Shown here in pieces: positions 23,953 to 34,849 of a DNA stretch of 64,000 nucleotides. Position 1 is the first letter of the stretch. Every line of letters starts with the position of its first letter. The position numbers and the translations under genes were made by a program. The DNA is from Apoderus coryli (Eukaryota; Arthropoda; Insecta; Coleoptera; Attelabidae), in assembly GCA_911728435.2 (NCBI GenBank), contig OU452202.1, positions 4,815,135 to 4,879,134 of the forward strand, written 5' to 3'. The notes below the pieces were generated by a model. The model ran no database searches, had not been told where the DNA came from, and saw only the letters and a list, made by a program, of their open reading frames with translations.

Positions 23953-24995
23953 TAATAGTATATTGTGCAACGAACATGAAATGACATATATTTCCTACGA
24001 TAAATTAGAAGTATTTAGTTGACTAGGTGGTGTTAAACTATATTCACTATCACTGGTTATGTGTTTTGAAATTAGCGAAATACTTAATTATAATTATTAT
24101 TAATTATAAATACCAAAAGTGTCAATTTGGTGTTTGTATTTTTGGCGTTGCTATGGTGATTTTTCATGCCCGCCGCTACTTTTGTCATTACCAGGAAATT
24201 TTATACGTGTGTAATAATATTTCCCACTAGTTGCTAGGTAACTAATGAGAAATATCATTACGCACGGGTAAATGATAAACAGCATTACAATGAACTACAT
24301 TTTCAAATCATGATTGAACATATAATAAAGGCATTTAAAGACAGTCGTAGAAAAATAATTTTTAAGATTTCTTTTGAAAATATTTTCTGATGTCGAACAT
24401 TTTATTTGATCGGGTATTTTATTAAAAATGTAAGCACCAACACATAAAGGCGAGTTCCTGAAAATTCTGGTTGAGTAGTTGTGAGTAGGTCTTTTTAACT
24501 CAGTCTTCATTCGAAACACATGAAGCACTATTTTATATATACACACATGAGAGAGTCAATATCTTATGTTTTATAAACGTTCCTCTACAAGGTTCCAAAT
24601 GTTTCAAATTAAAAATAATTCATACAATTCTCTACAACACACATTGTATATCCAAACTCTGGTCCTACGCAATAACACCATACGACAATCTGGGGTATAT
24701 GCAAGTGAATAATAAACACACAAAAGAGCCCCCGTATTTCGGGAATTCGTAAGGACCGACACAGCAAATCACGCGCGGCTCAGGTCCGAACACAGTTGAC
24801 CTATATGCTGAGACCAACTCAGGGTTTCTTCCAACATTATACCCAGGAATTTAGATTTTTCAGTTATTTTTATAGGTGTAAATTTAAGTCGAATGTAATA
24901 TTTCTCATTTTAGTTCTAAACATAATGCAAGCTGTTTTTTCTGCGTTTAAAATTAATTTGTTTTTGAAGCACAATTGACTAAAAGTATTTAATAT
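23953..24995 (-). mobile_element. LINE B (copy 1): RT C-terminus and 3' UTR
   Basis: From 24995 downward: CIMFRTKMRNITFDLNLH, TEKSKFLGIMLEETLSWSQHI and LCSDLSRA, then the tail at 24546-24295: RPTHNYSTRIFRNSP, AYIFNKIPDQIK and NIFKRNLKNYF. These are the thumb and last residues of a LINE RT, in broken frames. The 3' UTR runs to about 23953, ending in a TGTTCGTTGCACAATATACT-type sequence seen from the minus strand. The same tail occurs at 45566, 51553 and 28049. This copy lacks the small palindrome present in the others. Confidence 0.7.
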
Positions 24996-25100
24996 ATGAT
25001 TAGTTTAGCTTTCTTATCAAGGGTCCCAGGACACTTGTGATACTATAATTTTCAATTCAATATTTTAGGACCTTTAACTTTAACCCCTAACCAGAGAAAG

Positions 25101-25540
25101 AATTCAATACTAAATTTTAATTAGAAAGAATTGAAAATGATAGTACCTATTATCATTTTAAAGAACACCCAACTCAAATTTCAAAGACACCTAGCTTTTT
25201 GAATTGAGATTAGTAGTTTAGCAGTTCGAAATAACTGAGCTAGTGACCTAAGATTTTAGTTTAGTGACTGTTGAATTCAATACTAAATTTTAATTGGACA
25301 TAATTGAATTGAAAATTATAGCATCACTTTAAAGGACGCCGAACTCACTTTTCAAGAAAACCTAGCTTTTCGAATTGCGATTAGTAATTTAGTAGTCCTA
25401 AATAGCAAGCGGCCTAAGATTTTAGTTTATTAATTGTTGAATTCAATACTAAATTTTAATTCCAAAGAATTGAAAATGATAGAATCAATTTAAAAGACGC
25501 TTAACTCACTTTTCAATGACATCTAGCTTTTTGAATTGTT
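25101..25540 (+). repeat. Satellite-like tandem repeat, about 170 bp
   Basis: GAATTCAATACTAAATTTTAATT recurs with its AATTC at 25101, 25274 and 25440, giving spacings of 173 and 166 bp. Between them each unit has AACTCA..TTTCAA.GACA.CTAGCTTTT and CCTAAGATTTTAGTTTA. About 2.5 diverged units are present, with no coding capacity. The nucleosome-sized period is typical of insect satellites. Confidence 0.75.
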
Positions 25541-26003
25541 TGATCAGATTCTTCGACTATGACTAAACTTAGATTAAGGGTGGTTTTTAACAAATCAAAA
25601 TACAATTTGCTATTCAGCTTTCCAGATCAAAAAAATGGTCCTACAAAATAATCCCCCAAAAATTCCACATTTATTTGAACAATTGGTTGTCGTTAAAAAA
25701 TAATTAACACTGTTTAAAAGATATTATCACTCTACACCGCTTGCCATATCTATTAAATTGTAGATGGAGTAGATTGAAGTCATGGTCATTGGTCATACAT
25801 GAGTATATATTTATTTAGCTTTACATAAAGGTTGTCGGAAGCAGTGAATCAATTCTAATATCTTGATGAAGAAAATCATGAAGAAGTGATAATTTATTCA
25901 TGAATTCATTTTTCGTGAAAAATTCTCAAATGTAATACAAGTATCAGGGTGTTTTTTGTTTATTATGTCAATTTCAATGTGGATTGTCATTCATAATGTT
26001 AAT
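25541..26003. other. Non-coding stretch
   Basis: AT-rich sequence between the satellite and the next palindrome. Nothing recognised. Confidence 0.3.
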
Positions 26004-26249
26004 TACACGTCAGCTCCACAGATGAATTAATATATTGTGTACAATGGTATATAAAAGCAAACCGTACATGTTGCAGGAACCATAGTTCCCATCGTCAGTG
26101 GTACAGAATGTTTAACAAGGATCTACAAAAATTAATAACCGCTGTTTAACATTCTTCTGATTGTACCACTGACGATGGGAACATTGATACCTGAAACATT
26201 ACTTACATTACATTAATTACATTTGATTTATTTGTGGAGCTGACGTGTA
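26004..26249. repeat. Palindrome with hammerhead-like motifs (D)
   Basis: The ends TACACGTCAGCTCCAC and GTGGAGCTGACGTGTA are inverted repeats of a 246-bp fold-back. The right arm reads CTGACGA (26169-26175), a short hairpin, GAAAC (26193-26197) and, about 35 bases on, TTTGTGGAG (26231-26239). The left arm carries the same plan on the minus strand (26098-26092, a degenerate GCAAC at 26074-26070, TGTGGAG at 26020-26014). See the findings for the shared architecture. Confidence 0.7.
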
Positions 26250-26386
26250 TTCCTTCAAATATCATATAGATACTCCTCGTTACTCCCTAATTGCAAATAT
26301 CATCTTTTAAGAGAAGTGTGTTGCAAAAACACGAAAAATCAGGTCTTTTTGTGAAATTTCATCGATATGTTTACGTAATATGAGGC

Positions 26387-26455
26387 CTGAAGATAGAATT
26401 ATAAGATTCCGAAACATGTCTTGCAAAATCTCCCCAAGAATTTTGTGGAGCTGAC
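26387..26455 (+). repeat. Hammerhead-like motif, solo (D')
   Basis: CTGAAGA (26387-26393), a GAAT/ATTC hairpin, GAAAC (26411-26415), then TTTTGTGGAGCTGACGT from 26441. Same plan and same GTGGAGCTGACG tail as the palindrome at 26004, about 150 bp upstream, but with no inverted partner. Confidence 0.5.
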
Positions 26456-27402
26456 GTCGTTTGATTTATAAGCTATGTCTTTATTTTTTGGTGGTAATCG
26501 GAGTAGAATTTGAACAACAATCGAATTTCCTAAACTAAAAGACGTATACCTATTAATAATGTACAAAATCAGTAGGTATAGATGTTAAGGAGGTGCATCT
26601 TTCTCAGACGATCTTTTATATGCCTCTTCGTCTTGGAGTTGTTATTATTTATTTTTATTTGAGGATTCAGTTAGGTTGAGGACACGTAGTTGAATCCCGG
26701 TGGATGAAACTTTTTTTATAGACTAAAAAAATAGTTGGGTTTCTTGCAAAAAAATATCAATTCTCCGAAACTTGGTACTTATAGCTAGTGTCTCTGATTT
26801 TTGTTATAAATTGGTATCAGATATGTGTAAGGTAGGTGTACCAATTACGAGAATTTTAACTCGGTAAAGAGAACTAGTAATAAGTAATTTTTATTCTTTT
26901 CCTTTCTTGGGATTAAGGGGATAAGGGATAAGTAATGCTGAAAAATAAAAATTATTGAATGTTATATGTATATTGGTAAAGGTTTTATTTTCTGTAAATT
27001 TTTAGTAGAAATGATTTGAAATCTATTATAGTTGCCAAACCAAAGAACCACTAATTCATGTCATAAAAAACTGGTCTGGGTCATTTTTAGTAGATTTTCA
27101 AAAAAAAAATTAACTATTCAGGAGATCGACGCAACCAAAATTGATAAAAAATTTTATACAGTCCTGCATTTCATGACCCGTGGATCCTAAAAATGACCTC
27201 AGTTCAGAAGTTTATATATCTATATAATATAGGTACGTGTGTCCCCGGATCGACGCAACGATAGGTGAAGAAGGCTGAAATTTTTTGAGTTGAAACTTTA
27301 TCTTCTGGGGTTCAGACCTGCTTGGACAGAAACTAATTTGTGCCATAATTTTAATTTCGAAAAATCAAGTGTGCTTTGAAAATTTCCAAAAAATTTTGTT
27401 TT
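26456..27402. other. Non-coding stretch
   Basis: No recognised motif. GATCGACGCAAC occurs twice (about 27125 and 27249), a small local duplication. Confidence 0.3.
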
Positions 27403-28043
27403 CCCACCAGTAAAGTGCTTGATTTCTAGGAGTTACGAAAAAATGTTATTAAGAAAATATGTTCAGAAATAATAAGTGAGTAAGAATCCAAAATTTTAAA
27501 ATCCTATGCCTACTTTAATGTTTTGCATTATTTTTATTGCACGCACCTCCCTACTGAATTTCGTTAAGAAAAGTTGTTCAAAATAATAAATTAAACACGA
27601 TCGGTTTATTTTATTCTCTTTAATAGACATTCAGATAATTAAAGAAATGCGAACATAAAAATAACAAGCAATACACTTCGTTCAAAATATCAATAAATAA
27701 TATGCTATTCGGTGCTATTCAGAAAAAAATAGTATGCCATCTTGATGTTAGTAATGAAATCAATTGATTTTTTGATGTAGATATTGTATAAACCGTTGTA
27801 AATATTACTATTGAAATAAATATTATTTTTTGATGTATCCTATAAACAGCTCATATTTAATTTTCTTAACCAAATTTGTTAATATCTTCAAAAGGGAGGT
27901 CCGTGCAATAAAAATAATGCAAAACATCAAAGTAGTCATAAAGATTTTAAAATTTTGGATTCTTACTCACTTATTATTTCTGAACATCTTTTCTTAATAA
28001 CATTTTTTCGTAACTCCTAGAAATCAAGCACTTTAGTTGTGGG
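27403..28043. mobile_element. Inverted-repeat element, about 150-bp arms
   Basis: Arms at about 27403-27560 and 27890-28043 are inverted copies at high identity, separated by about 330 bp of AT-rich sequence. The outer ends read CCCACCAGTAAAGTGCTTG and its near complement. The inner ends share GCAATAAAAATAATGC and an ACCTCC block. No coding sequence and no target duplication found. The superfamily is unknown. Confidence 0.65.
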
Positions 28044-28048
28044 AAACT

Positions 28049-28264
28049 TATCGTATCTAGGCTTACGAACAGGGGTAAGTTTCGAAAAACAAATTTTTTT
28101 CTAAAAATTATGTTTAATTTATTCAAACGCATTAAAACAGTCGTAGAAAAAGTATAGTGTGAAACTCACATGAAATGACCATTTCCTACTCGTATGATTT
28201 GCGAAACGATCATACTCGTAGGAAATATAAGTCATTTCATGTTCGTTGCACAACATACTATTTC
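28049..28264 (+). repeat. LINE B 3'-UTR fragment (copy 4)
   Basis: Opposite in orientation to copies 1-3. It contains GGCTTACGAACAGGGGTAAG, then GTCGTAGAAAAAGTATAGTG, then the small palindrome of GAAATGACCATTTCCTACTCG and its complement, ending in GTTCGTTGCACAACATACTA. Confidence 0.65.
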
Positions 28265-29890
28265 CGACTGGCCGCCATCGGGATTTTTTTAATTGTAATT
28301 TTTGCTAGCTATCGAAACAGTCCGAATAAATGTACGGAGTCAATGGTTAGTGTGAGAACTACATTACTAAGTACATCGCATCTCAGTCCAAGCATGACTG
28401 AGGACTTGTGGATTGACAAAATTAATTGTTTATTGATTAACCTTTATACAAATTAATACATGGAGACGAAAGAGTTTCCCAAATTTAAGAAAAAAAACTG
28501 CTAATTTACGTTTAAAATTTATTAATGACATTAAATAGAAAGTATCTTTTCGAAATCAATGCAGCAAAAAAGTAATAACTTAATAAGTTAAAAAAATTCT
28601 CTAAAATTTAAGGGGATAAACATTCCTTCTAACACTAGACCTAACAATCAAAATTCTTCAATAGATGATAATAATGTTCATCTGCTATAATATATTCATA
28701 TAGACGCATAACTCTTTTTATTTATGGAGTCCAATAGTGGGGCCACAATGACAAGTTGGTCGGACTTGCCCCCTGGCGATATGCTACCTTTAAAACATCA
28801 TAAAAAGAATTCATATTTTCGATCATCGATTTTTTAGATAAGATCTACATTTTTTCCTATATAAAAACGAATGGTCATTTATAAATCTATAGTGTACCGT
28901 CATTTTTTTTTTCACTTTGGTTTTGTTTCATTTACCAGTATTTATGGATGGATATTTTGTCGACACACAGTATTATTAATTATATGTGGTTTAGATTTTA
29001 GATTATCTCTTGTTTATGTTTCTAAAATCTGAAAGCGAATTCTCCTTGAGGTATATGTATATAAGAAGACCATAAAAAGATCTAGAAAAAATAAATCTCA
29101 ACAAATAAAGATGTGCATTGCTATTTATTTTTATAAAAAAAATCCACCTATTTAGCAGATGATAAGTATGTTCTCCAAACAACAGATTTCCTATAAAATT
29201 TAAAGGCCACTGTGTTAAGCATACCCTATACCAAAACCTAATACATTTTTTCCTACAATTTTTTTTTGCGAAAAGGTTGACGTTTTTCGACTTATACAAA
29301 AAAATCAATATTTTTATGATTATTTCATTCAAGCAAGCAAAATTTTAGAATACATTAGAGGGGATACAGAGTATACAAATGATATAGTCCAAGGTCGTCA
29401 GGCAGTTGCAGAACAAGATCGAATTGAATTTAAACTTTAACATTGTGTTCACTAGGAAAAGTCAATTTTTTTAATTGGAATGGTATATATTCGACTATGC
29501 CGTTCCATAGACAAAAAAATAATCTTTTTAGTGATGTTACTTCTCTATACCTAAAATATTCCATTTCTACAATATTTTGAATTTTATATATTTTCGTGAT
29601 AATGCGTCGCAATTTGTAGAAACCATCATCTAGTAGGCAAACGCAATAATCAACGTTACGTTTACAGAAACGTCAAATATTGACAATTACTTCATTGTTA
29701 ATATTACTGCAGTTTATTTAATACTAATAATAATAACATTTAATACTATGTACTCTAAATTACCGTCGATAAATCCAAATAAATTTAAAAGACTACAGAG
29801 AAGTTTTATAATATATGACATTTTAAATATTACACAAAAAATCTAAAATAAATATTCAAATATTCTAAACATTTTAGTATCCTTTTAGTG
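28265..29890. other. AT-rich stretch without recognised genes
   Basis: Several open frames of 60-110 codons occur but have low-complexity composition and no family motif. I do not treat them as genes. Confidence 0.35.
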
Positions 29891-29899
29891 AGTTGCCCA

Positions 29900-30190
29900 A
29901 ATTCTCAAATTCGCGCCTGACCAACCAACAAACTCTCGCAAAATTGAACTCTATGTTCTGCATCTTGCGGGTAGAGCTCTTGTACAGTTGAATATTTAAA
30001 ATTATTAAAGCAATACCTGATTCTTCAGCTGCTGAACGTAAGCATTGGGATTTGCAATGAAAGGACTTGATATGTCAACTACAACATCTTGATTTGATGT
30101 AACGGGTTGAGTGGGTCGCCTATTAATATCTCGACTTCCAAATTTTCCAATTTCTCTGAGTTCATTGGCGTTAATTCAGGCTACGTGTTA
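29900..30190 (-). pseudogene. Mariner-like transposase N-terminal fragment
   Basis: The minus-strand frame reads NANELREIGKFGSRDINRRP, then NPNAYVQQLKNQ, then after a break TVQELYPQDAEHRVQFCESLL. The last block matches the ...VQELxPxDxxxRxxFCEW segment just ahead of the catalytic core in PRSPDLTPLDF-type Tc1/mariner transposases. The catalytic part is absent. Confidence 0.45.
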
Positions 30191-30544
30191 CATGTCCTAC
30201 TAATAACTTGATTGCACTGACCATAGATTTGAAATAAATTAAAAACATCTAAGTTCAAGTAATTCTGTAGAGTTTATGTTTTTAACGCTTTTTCCAAAAC
30301 GTGTTTATATTTATTAATAACGATCTACAAATGATTAGTTTTTAAATTTGTTCATTCCACGAAAACAAATAAGTTAAGGAGTCTGTAAGTTTTTTCTACA
30401 AATAGGCATCGGAAAAACTGCATTGAGGTTTAAGAAACTCAATTCAATTATTTTAAGTCTTATTTTACTAGTATAGCTATTTTTGAGTAAATTAATATTC
30501 GATTATAATCGATGAGTATTGTATTTTTTAATACAATTTATTTT

Positions 30545-30850
30545 ACTTTAATGGTCCTATACTCATCGAGTAATATCGACATTTATTTTATTATTCCACA
30601 AGAAATATTAATATTACGAAGGCTGCTTTTTGCAAGTGGCTGATGTAAAAAATGTTTGACATTTGCTGCATGACAATTATTTAAAAAATACAGTTTCTAA
30701 ATAATATATTTTTTAAATAGTTATTGTCACGCAGCAAATGGCAAAAATGTTTTGCATCAGCCACTTGCAAAAAGCAGCCTTCGTAATATTAATATTTCAA
30801 GTGGAATAATATCAATATTTCTCTATGACAGGACCTCGTATCAATATCAG
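30545..30850. mobile_element. Fold-back MITE-like element
   Basis: Strong inverted arms: GAAGGCTGCTTTTTGCAAGTGG near 30618 and its complement ending near 30784, extending outward through an AATATTAATATTACG block and, less exactly, to a GGTCCT/AGGACC pair. The loop is about 20 bp. Non-coding. Family not recognised. Confidence 0.6.
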
Positions 30851-30877
30851 GATATTTGTTGTGCATTCCCGTTTAAT

Positions 30878-31210
30878 TTACCCGCCACTGAGATTTTTTA
30901 AATTTCGTGAACGAACAAAGTGGAACATTCTAGTTATTCCTGGATGACAAAGAGATTGATGAAGTTCGAAAACTTTATCATTACTTGCGCCACAGACTCG
31001 TGATAGCGCATCTGCGACAATATTTGACTTTCCTGGTCTATATATTATATCATAATTATATGTCATCATTTCCAATCTCCAGCGCATTATCTTTTCATTT
31101 TTAACTTTGCTTGAATTTTGTTGGCACATAAAAGACACTGCTTCTTGATCTGTTATAAATTTAAATTGTCGTCCAATCAAGAAATGTCTCCATTTTTTAA
31201 AGTGACTCAA
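30878..31210 (-). pseudogene. Ty3/gypsy RNase H C-terminal half and start of integrase
   Basis: The frame contains HFKKWRHFLIGRQF, FITDQEAVSF (third catalytic Asp) and YRPGKSNIVADALSR (last Asp), then LHQSLCHPGITRM, the opening His-His of the integrase H2C2 zinc finger. It stops soon after, at 30878, and the integrase catalytic core and the 3' LTR are missing. A one-base frameshift separates it from the RT frame. Retrotransposon pol remnant, inactive. Confidence 0.85.
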
Positions 31211-32106
31211 TAATAGCGTAGCCCTCTTTTTCTACAGATGAGTGACGTTTTTCTGTATCAGAAAGAGTACGTGAGAAAAAAGCCACAGGTCTAGATGCTT
31301 GACTTAATGTTGCAGCAATAGAGAATTCTGAAGCATCTGTTTCGACCAATAATACATCTTTTTCATTGATTGACCATAACAAAGCGTTTGCAATATCATT
31401 CTTTAATTCTTGAAAGTCACTTATTATATCAGAATGTACGGGGAAGTGTTTGCATTGAACTAGTCTTCTAATTTTGTGCGAAAATCTTGGAATCCACTTT
31501 GAATAATGTGAAAACATACCTAATACCCGTTTTAGTGATGGCGCATCTTTAGGAATTGGAAGATCTAATAAGGGTTGTAACCTTGATGAATCTGGTTTGA
31601 GTGTTTTGTTTTCAATTGTATCACCAAGCAAATTAATTGAAGTTTTTGAATATTGACATTTGTCTTGAATAAATGTTAATTCATACTTTTGAGCAACTTC
31701 GAGAAATCGTTTAAGGTTTTGATCATGTTTTTCTTGATTTTCCCCACAAACTGTAACATCATCTAGATAAGTAAATATACCATGTAGATATTCATTTTTA
31801 ATTATTCCATCTATAACCCTTTGGAAACAAGATACTCCATTTGTAACCCCAAAAGGAATTCGCCGAAATTGATAAAGACGACCTACAGCTTCGAAAGCGG
31901 TATACTGTTTGTCATCATCGCGTATTGGTATTTGATGATATGCAGATTTTAAATACTTCATGTTTTGAAATTTTGAAAATTAATTGTTCAATGTTTGGTA
32001 ATGGATAGGCATCCAACAAATTAAACTTATTAATAGTTTGAGAGTAGTCTATTGCCATTCTTTTGCGATGTGATTCATTCTTAGTGACCAGTACTTGAGC
32101 CCGCAA
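31197..32106 (-). pseudogene. Ty3/gypsy reverse transcriptase
   Basis: Two overlapping frames. The first (32106-31915) carries VLVTKNESHRKRMAIDYS and INKFNLLDAYPLPNIEQLI. The second (31961-31197) carries KSAYHQIPI, FRRIPFGVTNG, the catalytic YLDDVTV, the connection SWIPRFSHKIR-type region and the RNase H start LLVETDASEFSIAATL with SSVEKEGYA (first Asp and the Glu). At the junction the block that should hold the first RT catalytic Asp (usual STLDL before KSAYHQ) is missing: a small deletion removed it and shifted the frame. The enzyme is dead although later motifs are intact. Upstream, near 32110-32190, the RT start (AIKSRRYSPEDIKFIQDE) is seen in another frame. Confidence 0.85.
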
Positions 32107-32194
32107 AGGAGAGCATCGATTATATTTTCTTTTAATAATTTTGTTACTTCATCTTGAATGAATTTTATATCTTCAGGGCTGTATCTTCTTGACT

Positions 32195-32614
32195 TTATTG
32201 CAATAATTGGTCAGGGGTCAAATTTTTAAATAATGAGTATGGCTCCACTTTTGCAGCAGTCATTGAGCATATAGACAAAGGTGGTTTAGGACCTCCAAAC
32301 GTCATATCAATTCGGCTGTGCTGCTTCAGTAAATTATGACCTATTATTATATCTGTACATAAATCGGATAAAATCTTAATTTTGGTATTGTCATACACAT
32401 TAGAAAGTATTTCTAATTTAACACAACAATATCCTTTTATTGTACTAGAAAAAGACGTAGACGCCATTGCAACAGAACCGGAATCAGGATATATTTTCAG
32501 ATGATTCTTGTCCGCAAATTCCCAGTTAAGATAACCTTCAGAAGTTCCTGTATCTATAACCGCGTTGACAGGTATTCCATTTATTTTAGCTTTGATAATG
32601 CGTTGGATAGACAT
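32195..32614 (-). pseudogene. Ty3/gypsy aspartic protease
   Basis: A 139-residue frame begins with QRIIKAKINGIPVNAVIDTG: the catalytic DTG triad with its preceding strand. It continues GYLNWEFADKN, ILSDLCTDIIIGHNLLKQH (the second hydrophobic-Gly motif, IIG) and ends LTPDQLLQ at the junction to RT. The protease itself looks complete, as a retroviral-type protease of about 110 residues. In the element it would cleave the Gag-Pol polyprotein. It is out of frame with RT downstream. Confidence 0.8.
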
Positions 32615-32679
32615 TGAGGAAACAATGGTGAAAGTGATGCGATTATTGAAGCAGATGTGGACTTGCTCTTGTTTGATTT

Positions 32680-32765
32680 TGCTTTAAGGCATACTTTAGC
32701 AAAATGGCCAATTTTCCTAAAATATATTATATGGTTTGGTTACACGAATTTGATGATCTAATTTG
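32680..32765 (-). pseudogene. Gypsy Gag nucleocapsid remnant
   Basis: Just upstream of the protease, minus-strand frames read KIGHFAKVCLKAKSNKSKS, the second half of a CCHC zinc knuckle (GxxGHxxxxC) followed by a basic tail. The first Cys pair is lost. Capsid coding sequence is not recognised farther upstream. Confidence 0.5.
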
Positions 32766-32770
32766 ATTAT

Positions 32771-33204
32771 ACAGAGTTACATTGTGGAGTAGACGACTTT
32801 TATTTTGTAATATTATCACTCCTCTTCACGATGGATTATTTTTCGAAAATTTATTAGTTTATCATTGCTTTTTTCCCCTTAATCATATACCTACACCCTT
32901 CTGAGTGGTTAAATATTTTCATTAACGTGCCATTTTTTTGTTCTGGGTTTTGTAATCATGCAAAGCACAGTAAACAACAATTTCCGCTTTTGAGAGTGAT
33001 TGTTTTAATGCCACTTTTAAAAAACCACCTAATTTAAACATAGCAGGTTTATACGTGAAGGAACACGAATTTGTTTTGTGTTGCTCTAGTACTTGTTTGG
33101 AACAGAACCTGCCACTAATTATGTTCCCAACATCCACGGTGATAGTAACCCTATGTTGCTGATGTTATTTTTTTTTTTTAAGTAGAAAGATATAAATAAG
33201 TAAC
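32771..33204. other. Unassigned, includes a weak minus-strand frame
   Basis: A 71-codon minus-strand frame (33137-32922) contains FKLGGFLKVALKQSLSKAEIV. It vaguely recalls hAT-type transposase N-terminal helices but has no decisive motif. I leave the function open. Confidence 0.2.
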
Positions 33205-33524
33205 ACACTCCAGTGACCGTCACCAAAGGCTGCCACATCCCTCATCCAATCCCCGAAAGAGTCCCCCTCACAGAGCGAAATCTACGGAAGAGGTAATTTC
33301 TTGAAATGCTGGAAACAAATTGAACTGAGAAGACCATAAATAAAAGAAAGGAAAGATATACACATTCAATTCTTTTGAACGCACAGTCTGACATCCAGTC
33401 CCTATGATAGTGACAGAGTGGCGAAGTGCGGTGATCCGCGGTGTTCTGCGAAAGTTAGTTTTGGGGGCTCTTTCGAGGATTGGATGAGAGATGTGGCAGC
33501 CTATGGTTCCGGTCACTGGAGTGT
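33205..33524. mobile_element. Short inverted-repeat element
   Basis: ACACTCCAGTGACC at 33205 and GGTCACTGGAGTGT ending at 33524 bound a 320-bp element. The arms of about 65 bp share GGCTGCCACATC and CTCATCCAATCC blocks. GC-richer than its surroundings. No target duplication recognised; superfamily unknown. Confidence 0.6.
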
Positions 33525-34000
33525 TTTTCGGCCACGACACTATAAAATTGGAAAATTTACTACAACTTTCAAATTTAATGTTTCTTTCTAAATTTAAAAA
33601 TGAAAAAGTAAAGGGGGTGGCAAATTTCAGCGGAACCCTGTACATTACTAGCGTTAATGTGGATGATTTTATTGATTTGTTCCCTATTTTGTATTTACTC
33701 AAAATAATCCAGAAAATATTTAAACAATTATTATATCAGAAAATGAAAATATAAATACATAATATAAATTTTACTTGAACATAAGAAACCACGTTACATT
33801 ATGTAAACAATTTATTAGATCCTGAACGATAACTACCAAACATATATAAATAAACACATTAAGTGATCCATGCTTGACCTTACCGTCTTTCCCAAATCTT
33901 TTTAATCTTCGTTAACGAAATAAAATGAATAAAAAAAACTTGTGCCTAGTACCTATGAACAAGAAAGACCAATCATCAACCTAACACCTGTCAGTGTAGA
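33525..34000. other. Non-coding stretch
   Basis: Contains an ACCCTGTACAT phrase near 33638 reminiscent of mariner ends, but no partner repeat. TATAAATA occurs near 33845. Confidence 0.25.
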
Positions 34001-34050
34001 ATTTAAACATCAGTGACATTATCGGAGTTCAATCAGTTAACGAATAATTA

Positions 34051-34124
34051 AATGTGTTCATCTCCTCTTTGGTGTGTCAATTTAATGTATGTTGTCGTGG
34101 TGTTGGCCACAGCGGCGGCGGGTT
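34051..34124 (+). other. Possible signal-peptide exon
   Basis: ATG at 34052 opens MCSSPLWCVNLMYVVVVL followed by ATAAAGS: a short N-region, a hydrophobic core and small residues, as in a secretory signal peptide. The local sequence is GC-rich (GCGGCGGCGG), unlike its neighbours. A TCAGT initiator-like motif lies at about 34010 and a GT near 34125, although the donor context is poor. It could be the first exon of a secreted insect protein or pure chance. No downstream exon is recognised. Confidence 0.2.
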
Positions 34125-34394
34125 CTAATAATAAATATCTAGGCATCAAAATGATTTTTAAGATTTTTTTATCATATAATATTACAATATTTTGTTCTAT
34201 GTCATTTTTAAGCTATCAAATGGAATGTCGGGAAAATATATACATACGTACCACCCGATTTTTCCTCGTTGTTCTATAGTGAACTAAGACTAAACTAAAA
34301 AGAAAACTGAAATGGTAAATGGGTACCGAGAAATAATATCCTTTTAAAAGGAGTTAAATTTTCTTTTCAAGGACATCTAGATATACAAGTTATG

Positions 34395-34660
34395 CTTTAA
34401 TCGGATTGTCAATATTCAGAACGATAATAACAATGCCAAATGGTTCGATCTTTAAAAGGCAGGATGCTAATGTTGGCTTCAGGACTTTTGATACGCTTGC
34501 ACGTTTTCTGGTTAATGTAAAGGACAGTTTAAACACTCTTGAGGATCGTGGCATTTATAAATTGAGTTATAATTATTGTGAAGCAAACTATATTGGTCAA
34601 TCTCGAGGAAAGATTAGCGTTAGTGTTAATGAACACTGACTGATTCTACTTTTGCTAACC
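34395..34660 (+). pseudogene. Penelope-like element, GIY-YIG start
   Basis: The frame reads FKRQDANVGFRTFDTLARFL, VNVKDSLNTLEDRGIYKLSY and CEANYIGQSRGKISVSVNEH. This is the linker and the GIY...YIG core of the Penelope-like endonuclease. The Arg expected after YIG (usual VRVKEH) is replaced by Ser, so the site is damaged, and a stop follows at once. The reverse transcriptase is absent. The copy lies directly beside a hammerhead-like motif at 34714-34776 on the opposite strand. Confidence 0.65.
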
Positions 34661-34713
34661 ACAATCATTGAATATAAAAATATAAGAAAACAAACAAAAA
34701 CTTTCAAAGACAA

Positions 34714-34776
34714 CTCCACAAAATCTTTAATTTAATTATAAAAAAGGAAACTAGTTTCGGCTCAACAAGCCATCAA
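34714..34776 (-). repeat. Hammerhead-like relative (E)
   Basis: On the minus strand: TTGATG (34776-34771), a GGCT/AGCC hairpin, CGAAAC (GAAAC at 34758-34754), about 30 bases, then TTTGTGGAG (34722-34714). Same order as the motifs at 26169, 41797 and 49406, but the CTGANGA box is reduced. Confidence 0.45.
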
Positions 34777-34849
34777 CGGTCCTACAATAAAGATCAAAAC
34801 AAACGCATAAGAGAAACAAAACGTAAAACGTGCAACAAATGTGTACATA

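Noticed and set aside
29003..29332. 109-codon minus-strand frame
   Set aside because: AT-rich, Lys/Ile/Phe-rich composition with no recognisable motif.
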